Assembly (NCBI GenBank): GCA_045580165.1
Contig: JAZNNG010000019.1
Coordinates: 1 to 64,000, forward strand
Reading direction: 5' to 3'
DNA: 64,000 bases
Source: UBA4717 sp045580165
GTDB taxonomy: Bacteria; Bacillota; Clostridia; Oscillospirales; CAG-272
Position numbers and translations under genes: made by a program. Positions 17,802 to 26,691 of the stretch are shown one piece after another. Under the pieces are notes generated by a model. That model ran no database searches. It saw only the letters and a program-made list of their open reading frames with translations, and had not been told where the DNA came from. The first letter of the stretch is position 1; each line of letters begins with the position of its first letter.

Positions 17802-19292
17802 TCAAATACCGAGTGCGTTTGCAACCTCGTTGATCATATCGTTCTTGTTTATAACCTTTTTGAAGCGTATCTCGCGCTTATCTATACCCGAAAGAGGCGC
17901 GGGTATTTCAGTCAACGTTGCTTTTGTTAGCATTTCAAGCGCCATAAGGTCATCCTCGGGGCGCTTTTCACCAAGTGAGCAAAGAACGTCTGCCGCAAAC
18001 TTATACGGGCTTGCAGTCGAAGCTATGACCATCTTGGTATTATCACCCGTTGCTTTTACGTATTCATCAGCGCACTTTATAGCAACTGCCGTATGTGTAT
18101 CAATAAGATATCCGTTAGAATCAAACGTTGCTTTGATGGTCTCAGCGGTCATTTTTTCGTCGCAGAAGTAGCCCTCGAAGCTTTCTTTGATCCTTACAAG
18201 ACAATCTGCAGAAACCGTATACTTTCCGTTTTCTGCAAGGTCCTTCATGTATCCTGCGGTCTCTTCGCTTGACGTAAGGAGATAAAGGAGCCTTTCGAGA
18301 TTACTTGAAATGAGTATATCCATTGAAGGCGACATTGTCGTATAGAACTTACGGTTTCTGTCGTATACGCCCGTATTTATAAAGTCGGTTAATACGTTAT
18401 TACTGTTGGACGCACAGATAAGCTTGTTTATCGGAAGTCCCATAAGCTTTGCGAAGTAAGCGGCAAGAATATTACCGAAGTTACCCGTGGGAACGGTTAC
18501 GTTTATTTTGTCTCCGTTTTTGATTTCTCCCGTCTTGACAAGGTCGCAGTATGCGGAAATATAATAGACGATCTGCGGTGCAAGACGTCCCCAGTTTATA
18601 GAGTTAGCGCTAGACAGAAAATATCCGTTCTTATTAAGCTTTTCGGCAAATTCTCTATCGGAGAATATCTTTTTAACACCATTTTGGGCATCGTCAAAGT
18701 TGCCAATTATTGAGCATACGTTTACGTTGTCACCTGTCTGAGTTGCCATCTGAAGCTTTTGAACTCGGCTTACTCCGTCCTCAGGATAATAAACCATGAT
18801 CTTTATCTTATCTATGTCCTTATAGCCTTCGAGAGCAGCCTTGCCCGTGTCACCCGACGTTGCAACGAGAATAAACGCGCATCTGTCTTCGTTCGTACCC
18901 GAAAGAGCACCCGTTAGAAGTCTTGGCATTATCTGAAGCGCCATATCCTTAAAGGCGCAGGTAGGACCGTGCCAGAGCTCGAGAACGTAGCTATTATCTC
19001 CAAGCTTTGTCAGCGGAGCCGCACCTCCCGTAAACTTTTCGGGGGCGTACGCCTTTTCGGCACTGTCAAGCAAGTAGCTCTTATCATAGTCTGTGAGATA
19101 CATTGAGAGAATCTCCGCTGCTCTGTGAGGATAATCAAGCGTACAAAGTCTTTCTACGTCTGCAGGAGTAAGCGTAGGTATTGCTTCGGGAACGAAAAGT
19201 CCGCCATCCTCTGCAAGTCCCGTCTTGATCGCAAACATAGACGATACACTGTTTTCTGCTTTTATCTTTCCTCTTGTGCTGATGTAATTCAT
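17802..19292 (-). CDS. thrC: Threonine synthase
   Basis: PLP-dependent enzyme that converts O-phosphohomoserine to threonine. At 496 aa it is the long, two-domain form found in many anaerobes. The PLP lysine is in CAFKDMALQIMP, and the phosphate-binding loop is ATSGDTGKAALEG. The N-terminus MNYISTRG is characteristic. No hom or thrB is next to it; instead it follows a dipeptidase gene by 27 nt in the secA operon. Regulation by threonine is not evident in the short upstream gap. Confidence 0.95.
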   Translation of the reverse strand: MNYISTRGKIKAENSVSSMFAIKTGLAEDGGLFVPEAIPTLTPADVERLCTLDYPHRAAEILSMYLTDYDKSYLLDSAEKAYAPEKFTGGAAPLTKLGDNSYVLELWHGPTCAFKDMALQIMPRLLTGALSGTNEDRCAFILVATSGDTGKAALEGYKDIDKIKIMVYYPEDGVSRVQKLQMATQTGDNVNVCSIIGNFDDAQNGVKKIFSDREFAEKLNKNGYFLSSANSINWGRLAPQIVYYISAYCDLVKTGEIKNGDKINVTVPTGNFGNILAAYFAKLMGLPINKLICASNSNNVLTDFINTGVYDRNRKFYTTMSPSMDILISSNLERLLYLLTSSEETAGYMKDLAENGKYTVSADCLVRIKESFEGYFCDEKMTAETIKATFDSNGYLIDTHTAVAIKCADEYVKATGDNTKMVIASTASPYKFAADVLCSLGEKRPEDDLMALEMLTKATLTEIPAPLSGIDKREIRFKKVINKNDMINEVANALGI

Positions 19293-19319
19293 TGTCTTTT
19301 CCTTTCAACATCTATTGAT

Positions 19320-20264
19320 TTATAGGTTATTAACAAGAAAATTTCTTGCGTTTGTATACATTATTTTTTCTGCATAGTCCGAAATGGACCGTGTATTTAC
19401 AATGACTTCTTCGATTTTATATAAATCGGTCACGTCGGTTATACCACTCGGCAGAGATTCGACTCCGTCAAAATCACAACCAAGGCATACTGCATCGGGG
19501 TCAATGGAAGCATAATGCTCAATATGCTTTATAACCGCAGATATGTCGGAATTTTCAGGGCATATATGCTGAGGAGCCATGCTTATACCAACCACGCCGC
19601 CGAGCCTTGCGATTTCTTTATAGAATTCGTCTTTTAGGTTTCGTGAGTGTTCAAAGACCGCCCTCGAATTTGAATGAGTCGCCACGATTGGCTTTCCGCG
19701 TTTTACGGCAATTTCGATAACTTCCTCTATCATTCTGTCGCTTGCGTGTGAAACGTCGGGGATAATTCCCACATTAAAGCACTCGTCGACTACCGCTTTT
19801 CCGAATTCAGTAAGCCCCTCTCTTGTGTCGTGAGCGCCTCCTATGGCATTGACTCCACTCCATACAAGAGTAAGAAGTCTTACGTCGGCAAGCCATAGCT
19901 GCTTGACTCTTGAAATGTCTTCTCCGAGCAAGGAGCCCCCTTCTACCGCGAAAACTACGGATGAAATGCCATTTTCTTCGTTCTCCTTTATGTGTTCTCC
20001 GCAAGTAGCTTTCTTTGCCGAGTATCCTTTTCTTGCAGATAAGAACAAGTCCCTATCAAGTATTATCGAGCCTTCTATAAAAGCGTCGAAGGCTTCATCG
20101 GGAGATAATCTCTTATCGGACCACATCGCCATTACCTGAATGAAGCTTTTATACTCCAAAAGCTTTTCGATTGACAGATGTCCTTGTCTGTTTACCGTTG
20201 AATCTTTGTTTTTCCTTGCTTCGTAAAGTGTGTCGCAGTGAAGATCGCAAATTCTGCCAGTCAT
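19320..20264 (-). CDS. Membrane dipeptidase family (M19) protein
   Basis: A 314-aa zinc peptidase of the renal dipeptidase fold. The first metal motif DLHCDTL (HxD) is at residues 7-13, the bridging acidic residue is in FAVEGG, histidines occur in DVSHASD and VATHSNSR, and the GCDFDGVE segment completes the site. No signal peptide is seen, so it is predicted cytosolic. It probably cleaves dipeptides to supply amino acids. It sits between yraN and thrC in the operon. Confidence 0.92.
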   Translation of the reverse strand: MTGRICDLHCDTLYEARKNKDSTVNRQGHLSIEKLLEYKSFIQVMAMWSDKRLSPDEAFDAFIEGSIILDRDLFLSARKGYSAKKATCGEHIKENEENGISSVVFAVEGGSLLGEDISRVKQLWLADVRLLTLVWSGVNAIGGAHDTREGLTEFGKAVVDECFNVGIIPDVSHASDRMIEEVIEIAVKRGKPIVATHSNSRAVFEHSRNLKDEFYKEIARLGGVVGISMAPQHICPENSDISAVIKHIEHYASIDPDAVCLGCDFDGVESLPSGITDVTDLYKIEEVIVNTRSISDYAEKIMYTNARNFLVNNL

Positions 20265-20285
20265 ATAAGCACCTCAAATACAGTT

Positions 20286-20729
20286 TTATCGAACTCGTCC
20301 GCTTGAATAAAAGGCGTTTCTTATATGGTTGATGCTACACGCCGATAGCTTAAGAGTATCGCCCTCACGAAAACGCTCGTCAATCGGAGGTACCCAGACT
20401 TCAATTACGTCAACGCGCGAATTTTTACCAACCACGAAATCGTCGTTAATGTGGTCGCGTATGAAGGTGTTTGCCGCCGCCAGAATGTTCGAACGCTTAA
20501 CGTAACCGACCGCTTTACCCGGTCTGTGCTTTAGCCCCATCTTGCCTTTAGTTCTGCATTTGACCTCAATAAAAACAATGTATTCGCCGTCAAGTGCGAT
20601 TATGTCAATTTCCTTGTGAGAGGCGTAATAATTGGATTCGATCACCGTATATCCGCATTTTTGGGTTATGTACTCCCTTGCTATTCTTTCGCCTTGACGC
20701 CCAAGCTCTCTGTTATTTACGTTTTTCAT
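20286..20729 (-). CDS. yraN: YraN/UPF0102 nuclease-fold protein
   Basis: A 147-aa protein of UPF0102 with a restriction-endonuclease-like core. It shows GRQGERIAREY at the N-terminus, the active-site-like EIDIIALD and EVKCRT motifs, and a GxAVGYVKR segment. Biochemical role is unresolved. The ATG at 20729 overlaps the rnhB stop by 4 nt, the usual rnhB-yraN coupling. Confidence 0.9.
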   Translation of the reverse strand: MKNVNNRELGRQGERIAREYITQKCGYTVIESNYYASHKEIDIIALDGEYIVFIEVKCRTKGKMGLKHRPGKAVGYVKRSNILAAANTFIRDHINDDFVVGKNSRVDVIEVWVPPIDERFREGDTLKLSACSINHIRNAFYSSGRVR

Positions 20730-21352
20730 TTTTTATCTTCGTTAAGGAATTTGAGAAACGACATTCTGTATTCCTCACACGGGCCATACCGTCTGACAAG
20801 CTCCATGTGTTCCTTTGTCGGATAGCCCTTGTGTCCCGCAATCTTATACTGAGGGTACTTTGCGTCAAGCTCGATGCACATCCTGTCTCTTGTGACCTTT
20901 GCGAGAATAGAAGCCGCCGCGATCGACGGAGATATAGAGTCACCCTTTACAACCGAAAAAGCAGGGATTGTAAATCCGCGTGTGCAGTTGCCGTCAACCA
21001 GTACGGCGTCCGGCTTCACACCCAAATTATCGATGGCGCGGCGCATTGCAAGCATAGACGCGTTAAGTATATTTATTTCATCAATCTCCTTGGGAGTGGC
21101 AATTCCTACACCCCAAGCGACTGCATTGGAACAAATAACATCATACAATGCTTCGCGCTTCTTTTCACTGAGCTTTTTAGAATCATTAAGCCCTTCGATC
21201 AAAGGTCCCTCCGGAAGTATACACGCACCTGCAACAACGGGTCCCACAAGTGGTCCGCGTCCTACTTCGTCGGTGCCGCAAACAACCTTAAATCCTCTGC
21301 TCCAAAGCTGACTTTCAAGCTCAAAGGATAATGGCTTTACTTCTTTTTTCAT
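20726..21352 (-). CDS. rnhB: Ribonuclease HII
   Basis: Removes RNA from RNA-DNA hybrids and single ribonucleotides. The 208-aa protein has the catalytic acidic residues in GTDEVGRGPLVGPVV (DEVGRG), the LNDSKKLSEKKR motif, VLVDGN and the KVTRDRM region. A 15-aa N-terminal extension before the core is normal. It is coupled to yraN and follows rbgA. Confidence 0.96.
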   Translation of the reverse strand: MKKEVKPLSFELESQLWSRGFKVVCGTDEVGRGPLVGPVVAGACILPEGPLIEGLNDSKKLSEKKREALYDVICSNAVAWGVGIATPKEIDEINILNASMLAMRRAIDNLGVKPDAVLVDGNCTRGFTIPAFSVVKGDSISPSIAAASILAKVTRDRMCIELDAKYPQYKIAGHKGYPTKEHMELVRRYGPCEEYRMSFLKFLNEDKK

Positions 21353-21359
21353 TTAATGT

Positions 21360-22226
21360 TCACCTCGGTCTCTCGAGTGTGATACGTCCGATCACTCCGC
21401 CGCGGAACTCATCAAGCAGCATTGTAGCACATCTCTCGGTGTTTATCTCGCCACCCGAAATTATGCAACCGCGCTTTCTGCCTATTTCCTCAAAAAGCTC
21501 ATAATCGGTGTAGTCATCGTATTTTTCTATATTATCAAGCTTATACCTCGCACATAATAGCTCGGGATAATATTTACGCAGTCTACCGCAAAGTCTCATG
21601 GCTATAAGCTCGGTGTCGAGTATCCGGTCACGAATAGCGCCCGTCATAGCAAGGCTTTCGCCAACCTCCTCGTCCTCAAACTTAGGCCACAGAACACCCG
21701 GCATATCAAGAAGGTCAATACCGATATTGGTTGTAACCCATTGCTTATTAACGGTTACACCGGGTCTGTCCTCGACTTTGGCCTTTTTATTGCCGGACAA
21801 TTTATTGATAAGCGAGGATTTTCCAACATTGGGAATACCCACTATCATTGCCTTTAAGCGTCTGCCTGTCATTCCCTTGCTTTCGTATCTTTCGATCTTG
21901 TCGCCGAGTATATCCCTTACCGCAGGCATTATTTTGTCAATTCCCTGCCCCTTGGTAACGTCGGTTATGATACATCCCTTACCTTTTCCCGAATAATATA
22001 AAAGCCATTCGTTAAAGGTATCGGGGTCTGCAAGAGAGGCTTTATTTAAAAGTGTCAATACAGGCTTATTGCCAATTATTTTTGAAATTTCTGGGTTTCT
22101 CGAGCTATAAGGTATTCTCGCGTCCAAAAGCTCTATAACTATGTCCACGAGTCCGAGGCATTCGCTTATAAGCCGCCTCGTTTTCGCCATATGCCCGGGA
22201 AACCATTGTATCTGATCTGATGGCAT
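21360..22226 (-). CDS. rbgA: Ribosome biogenesis GTPase YlqF/RbgA
   Basis: A circularly permuted GTPase (288 aa) needed for 50S subunit assembly in Firmicutes. Motif order is G4 TLLNKASLAD, G1 GIPNVGKSSLIN, then G3 DMPGVLWPK. The N-terminal QWFPGHMAKTRR is diagnostic. It lies 17 nt after secA and 7 nt before rnhB, the common rbgA-rnhB-yraN arrangement. Confidence 0.96.
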   Translation of the reverse strand: MPSDQIQWFPGHMAKTRRLISECLGLVDIVIELLDARIPYSSRNPEISKIIGNKPVLTLLNKASLADPDTFNEWLLYYSGKGKGCIITDVTKGQGIDKIMPAVRDILGDKIERYESKGMTGRRLKAMIVGIPNVGKSSLINKLSGNKKAKVEDRPGVTVNKQWVTTNIGIDLLDMPGVLWPKFEDEEVGESLAMTGAIRDRILDTELIAMRLCGRLRKYYPELLCARYKLDNIEKYDDYTDYELFEEIGRKRGCIISGGEINTERCATMLLDEFRGGVIGRITLERPR

Positions 22227-22243
22227 TCAAGGCCTCCTGATTT

Positions 22244-25018
22244 TTACTGCTCTGCTTCGCTCTGTCCTGCTCCGCAGCACTTCTTATACTTCTTTCCGCT
22301 TCCGCAGGGGCAAGGATCGTTTCTTCCCACCTTGACCGTGTTGCGTACGGGTATCTGAGGTGCAGGCTTTTCGGGAGCTTTCGTTCTTCCCTGCTCAAAA
22401 GCAAGATTCATTCTTCCGCCTTTTGACTCCTTAAGCACCTGTACTCTCTCGATTTTTTCCTTCGGAACTATTGTGAGAATATTTCTTGTAACAGCCTGCT
22501 TGATGGAATATATCATTTCATCAAACATATTTGAGCCCTGAAGCTTATATTCGCTGATAGGGTTTCTCTGTGCGTATCCCTGAAGGAATACGCCGCTTCG
22601 CATCTGATCCATAGCCTCGAGGTGCTCTACCCAATTTGTGTCAACGCTTCTAAGAAGAACTACTCGCTCAACCTCGCGCATACGCTCGCCAAAGAGCTTT
22701 TCCTTCTCCGCATAAAGCTTATCGGCGCGTTCGTTAAGCATATCGACTATCTGCTCGGCATCTATTCTGTCAAAATCGTCAGAGGTATATCTGAAATCGG
22801 TGTCAAACGTGAGGTAACCGTAGAAATATGATCTGAGTCCATCAAAGTTCCAATCGTCGACCACTTCGGCGGAAGTACATTCTTCTACTACCGAGGAGAT
22901 AACGTCGCGTATCATTCGTTTTATGGTTGTGCTGACGTCATTACCACTCATTACGTCGCGTCGCTGAGAATATATGATGGATCTCTGCTGATTCATAACG
23001 TCATCGTACTCAATTACCGACTTTCTGAATCCAAACTCGCGGTCCTCGATTCTCATCTGTGCGGATTCAATGCTATTAGTCAGTATTTTCTGGTCGATGA
23101 TGGTGTCCTCGGGGAGATTAAGGGTCTTGACAACAGACATTATTCGCTCGCCTCCGAACAAACGCATAAGGTCATCCTCGAGCGATATGAAGAATCTGGA
23201 TGCTCCTGGATCACCCTGACGACCCGAACGTCCTCTCAACTGATTATCAATTCTGCGGCTCTTATGTCTTTCAGTACCGAGAATAAACAAACCGCCCGCT
23301 TCGCGTACCTTTTCGGCTTCGGGGGCTATTTCAATCTTGTACTTGTTTACGAGCTCGTTAAAGAGCTTGCGCGCCTCGCAAACCTCGTCAATGCTTTCAT
23401 CCGACGTTCCGACTGCAAGATTAATTATTTCTTCGGGAATATCACGGCGGCGCATTTCACTCTTAGCCATAAACTCAGCGTTACCGCCAAGCATAATATC
23501 GGTGCCTCGTCCTGCCATATTTGTCGAAATAGTGACAGCACCGTATTTACCCGCCTGTGCGACTATCTGCGCTTCCTTTTCGTGATATTTTGCATTAAGA
23601 ACGTTATGGGCAATACCGTTTTTCTTAAGAATATCTGAAAGTATCTCGGATTTTTCAACCGAAACCGTACCGACAAGCACCGGTTGTCCTTTTTCATGAC
23701 AAGCCTTGATCTGATTGACTATTGCGCGGTATTTTCCCGCCTCAGTTGTATAAACTGCATCGGTCAGGTCCTGACGTATCATTGGCTTGTTAGTAGGAAC
23801 CACAACTACGTCAAGTGCGTATATCTCTCTGAATTCGTTTTCTTCTGTGAGGGCAGTACCCGTCATTCCCGAAAGCTTTTTATATAATCTGAAATAGTTT
23901 TGGAAGCTAATGGTAGCAAGCGTCTTGTTTTCACGCTTGATCTCAACTCTTTCTTTTGCTTCAATCGCTTGATGCAAACTGTCGGAGTATCTTCTGCCGT
24001 ACATAATTCTGCCGGTAAAGGAGTCAATTATTAGGACCTCGTTATCCTTGACGATATAATCGTCGTCGCGCTTCATAATACCGTGAGCGCGCATAGCCTG
24101 ATTTATGTGATGTGTAATAGTTGCATTTTCGGGATCCGACAAATTTTCAAGTCCGAAAAATCTCTCCGCTTTTTCTATACCGAACTTAGTAAGATTTACG
24201 GTCTTTGCCTTTTCGTCGATGACGTAATCGGCATCAACCTCGTCCATAAGCTCCTTTTTGTCAGCTTCCTTTATAACGAATTTGCGGAAGGTTCTGACGA
24301 GAGAGTCTGCCTTGCCGTAGAGATCACTCACCTCATCGCCTGCGCCCGAAATTATAAGAGGTGTTCTTGCTTCGTCGATAAGTATTGAGTCTACCTCGTC
24401 GACGATTGCGAATGCATGTCCTCTCTGGAAAAGCTGAGAGCTGTATATAGCCATATTATCACGAAGATAATCAAAGCCGAACTCGTTGTTTGTACCGTAG
24501 GTAATGTCCGCCATATATGCCTGTTGCTTTTGAACGGGGTCCTGATCGTGAACTACAAGTCCCGTAGTGAGTCCGAGGAAGCCGTACACTCTGCCCATTT
24601 CGTCACTGTCACGCTTTGCGAGATATTCATTGACCGTAACCACGTGAACGCCGTTACCTGCAAGAGCGTTAAGGTACGCGGGAAGCGTTGCGACGAGAGT
24701 CTTACCTTCACCGGTTTTCATTTCGGCAATTCTGCCCTGGTGGAGAATGATACCGCCCACGAGCTGAACTCTGAACGGACGCTTACCGAGAACTCTTTCG
24801 TCCGCCTCACGAACGAGAGCAAACGCATCGCAAAGAATATCGTCAAGGGTTTCCCCGTCGGCAAGACGCTTTTTCAAAACGTCGGTAGTTGCCCGAAGCT
24901 CTGCGTCCGTCATATTTTTATATTTAGGTGCGAGCTCCTCAATCTTATCCACGATAGGATAGATCTTCTTGAGCTGTCGCTCGCTGTACGTGCCAAACAC
25001 CTTTTCAATAAGTTTCAT
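22244..25018 (-). CDS. secA: Protein translocase ATPase SecA
   Basis: Motor ATPase of the Sec export pathway, 924 aa. It has the DEAD-type Walker A MKTGEGKT, the VDEVDSILIDEARTPL motif, the MAGRGTDIMLGGN motif, RSGRQGDPG, and a C-terminal zinc-binding SEC-C domain (NDPCPCGSGKKYKKCCG). The start MKLIEKVFGTYSERQ at 25018 is the family start. The longer frame to 25051 lacks support. A promoter is at 25081-25109. It heads a seven-gene minus-strand run ending at the metallophosphoesterase. Confidence 0.97.
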   Translation of the reverse strand: MKLIEKVFGTYSERQLKKIYPIVDKIEELAPKYKNMTDAELRATTDVLKKRLADGETLDDILCDAFALVREADERVLGKRPFRVQLVGGIILHQGRIAEMKTGEGKTLVATLPAYLNALAGNGVHVVTVNEYLAKRDSDEMGRVYGFLGLTTGLVVHDQDPVQKQQAYMADITYGTNNEFGFDYLRDNMAIYSSQLFQRGHAFAIVDEVDSILIDEARTPLIISGAGDEVSDLYGKADSLVRTFRKFVIKEADKKELMDEVDADYVIDEKAKTVNLTKFGIEKAERFFGLENLSDPENATITHHINQAMRAHGIMKRDDDYIVKDNEVLIIDSFTGRIMYGRRYSDSLHQAIEAKERVEIKRENKTLATISFQNYFRLYKKLSGMTGTALTEENEFREIYALDVVVVPTNKPMIRQDLTDAVYTTEAGKYRAIVNQIKACHEKGQPVLVGTVSVEKSEILSDILKKNGIAHNVLNAKYHEKEAQIVAQAGKYGAVTISTNMAGRGTDIMLGGNAEFMAKSEMRRRDIPEEIINLAVGTSDESIDEVCEARKLFNELVNKYKIEIAPEAEKVREAGGLFILGTERHKSRRIDNQLRGRSGRQGDPGASRFFISLEDDLMRLFGGERIMSVVKTLNLPEDTIIDQKILTNSIESAQMRIEDREFGFRKSVIEYDDVMNQQRSIIYSQRRDVMSGNDVSTTIKRMIRDVISSVVEECTSAEVVDDWNFDGLRSYFYGYLTFDTDFRYTSDDFDRIDAEQIVDMLNERADKLYAEKEKLFGERMREVERVVLLRSVDTNWVEHLEAMDQMRSGVFLQGYAQRNPISEYKLQGSNMFDEMIYSIKQAVTRNILTIVPKEKIERVQVLKESKGGRMNLAFEQGRTKAPEKPAPQIPVRNTVKVGRNDPCPCGSGKKYKKCCGAGQSEAEQ

Positions 25019-25080
25019 TTTACTTAGCCTTTCCGAGTATATAAAACGCACTTAGGCGAAATTTATCCATATTACATTTA

Positions 25081-25109
25081 ATTATACTTTATAATTAAAG
25101 ATTTTACAA
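25081..25109 (-). promoter_or_regulatory. Sigma-A promoter of the secA operon
   Basis: On the minus strand -35 TTGTAA (25104-25109) and a perfect -10 TATAAT (25081-25086) are 17 bp apart, about 60 bp before secA. Confidence 0.6.
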
Positions 25110-25132
25110 GTATTTTTTGTTAATTAAAATAG

Positions 25133-25159
25133 AAAAAACGCGGTAAATCCGCGTTTTTT
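25133..25159 (-). terminator. Intrinsic terminator of pepD
   Basis: An 11-bp stem (25133-25143 with 25149-25159) with a 5-nt loop and T-run on the minus strand, directly after the pepD stop at 25162. Confidence 0.88.
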
Positions 25160-25161
25160 CA

Positions 25162-26580
25162 CTATTTATTTACCATAATTCTCAAAAGGTCGTTAAATCT
25201 TACAAATGATTCAATCTCCATGTGCTCGTTCGGAGTGTGAATATCGTAAATGTTGGGGCCGATAGAGATAATGTCCATATCAGGTATTTGAGATTTAACA
25301 AGTCCGCACTCAAGACCTGCGTGAATCGCCGTAACTCTGCCCTCTCGACCACTGACCTCTTTATATGAGTCAAGATATATCTTTGCAAGCTTTGACTCGG
25401 GGTCGTATTGCCAGCCCGGATACTCGCTTTCAAACGTAACGTCAAAGCCTGCCGCTTTAGCAAGCTCTGCGGTCTTCTCTTTCATTGAAGCGAGCGAGTC
25501 GGCAACGGACGAGCGCATAGAAACGGTTATAACAAGCTCTCCGTCAGTTTCCTTGAGTGATGCGAAGTTGGATGAGCTTTCAACAAGGCCATCCATATCG
25601 CGGCTCATTGCGTATACTCCGTGAAGAAATGAAGGAATCATCGAGGTAACGGCGTTTTCAAAATCACGGGAAAACGCCTTGCTTTCATTACATTCCGTCA
25701 CGTTTATATATACGTTTTTGTCTTCCTCATTTGCTTTTGCTGCTAAAGTAGCCGCAAAGTCGCCGCACACACTTCTAACGGCAGCTTCGTCTTCGGTTCT
25801 TACGGTAATAACGCACTCACGGGCGATTGCGTTATCCATATTTCCGCCAACAATACCGCAAAGCGTGACCCTCTCGCCAAGAAGCTGAAGAAGTCTTGCC
25901 GCAGTCTGGCACGCACTTATTCTGCCGAGATGAATGTCACATCCGGAATGTCCGCCTTTAAGTCCGCCTATTTTTATTTCAAGTGTTTTACCGCCCTCAG
26001 AATCGCTGTATTCGAGCTTGCGCGTAAGTTTGCATCTCACGCCGCCAGCGCTTCCCGCAATTGCCTCTCCGTCGCATTCGGTATCAAGATTTATCATTCT
26101 TCTCGACTTGATCTTACTATAATCAAAATTTATAGCTCCGATAAGCCCCGTTTCCTCACCGGTAGTGAACAGACATTCTATCTCAGGCGCATCGAAATTA
26201 TCGTCGTCAAGAATTGAAAGCATAATGGCAACAGCCGCGCCGTCATCGGCTCCGAGAGTAGTTCCGTCAGCCCAGATATATCCGTCACGCTCTACAAGCT
26301 TCAGTCCGTCTGTTAAAAAATCGAATTTTGTATCAGCGTTTTTCTCACACACCATATCAAGATGTCCCTGAAGAAGAACGGGCGCTTCATTTTCACGTCC
26401 CTTACTTGCAGGCTTACGCACAAGTACACAATCATATTCATCATGATAACAATAATATCCTTTACCTTTTGCAAAGGATTCAACATAGTCTGCAAGCCCC
26501 TTCTCATTTCCCGAGCCGTGAGGAATGGTACATATTTTCTCAAAAAAGCGATAAGCCGGAATATTCTTATAATCGATCAT
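25162..26580 (-). CDS. pepD: Aminoacyl-histidine dipeptidase (beta-Ala-His dipeptidase, M20C)
   Basis: A cytosolic zinc peptidase that hydrolyses Xaa-His and other dipeptides, 472 aa. Visible signatures are the metal site LLQGHLDMVCEK, GTTLGADDGAA, TTGEETGLIGA with the catalytic Glu, and a C-terminal HAGLECGL with a metal histidine. The N-terminal IPHGSGNE motif is typical of PepD. It is monocistronic, with its own promoter (26619-26647) and terminator. Confidence 0.95.
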   Translation of the reverse strand: MIDYKNIPAYRFFEKICTIPHGSGNEKGLADYVESFAKGKGYYCYHDEYDCVLVRKPASKGRENEAPVLLQGHLDMVCEKNADTKFDFLTDGLKLVERDGYIWADGTTLGADDGAAVAIMLSILDDDNFDAPEIECLFTTGEETGLIGAINFDYSKIKSRRMINLDTECDGEAIAGSAGGVRCKLTRKLEYSDSEGGKTLEIKIGGLKGGHSGCDIHLGRISACQTAARLLQLLGERVTLCGIVGGNMDNAIARECVITVRTEDEAAVRSVCGDFAATLAAKANEEDKNVYINVTECNESKAFSRDFENAVTSMIPSFLHGVYAMSRDMDGLVESSSNFASLKETDGELVITVSMRSSVADSLASMKEKTAELAKAAGFDVTFESEYPGWQYDPESKLAKIYLDSYKEVSGREGRVTAIHAGLECGLVKSQIPDMDIISIGPNIYDIHTPNEHMEIESFVRFNDLLRIMVNK

Positions 26581-26618
26581 TGGTATATACTCCCCGTTTG
26601 GTTACTGTTCTTTAGTTT

Positions 26619-26647
26619 ATTATATTCAAGTGAACTCTATTCGTCAA
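26619..26647 (-). promoter_or_regulatory. Sigma-A promoter of pepD
   Basis: On the minus strand -35 TTGACG (26642-26647) and -10 TATAAT (26619-26624) are 17 bp apart, about 40 bp before the pepD start. Confidence 0.7.
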
Positions 26648-26660
26648 GAGCTTACAGAAA

Positions 26661-26685
26661 GAAAGCCCATATCAAATGGGCTTTC
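26661..26685 (-). terminator. Intrinsic terminator of the XRE-cupin-acyl-CoA synthetase gene
   Basis: A 10-bp stem (26661-26670 with 26676-26685) with a 5-nt loop, starting 6 bp after the stop codon. The following T-tract on the minus strand is modest (CTTTCT). Confidence 0.75.
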
Positions 26686-26691
26686 AAAATA

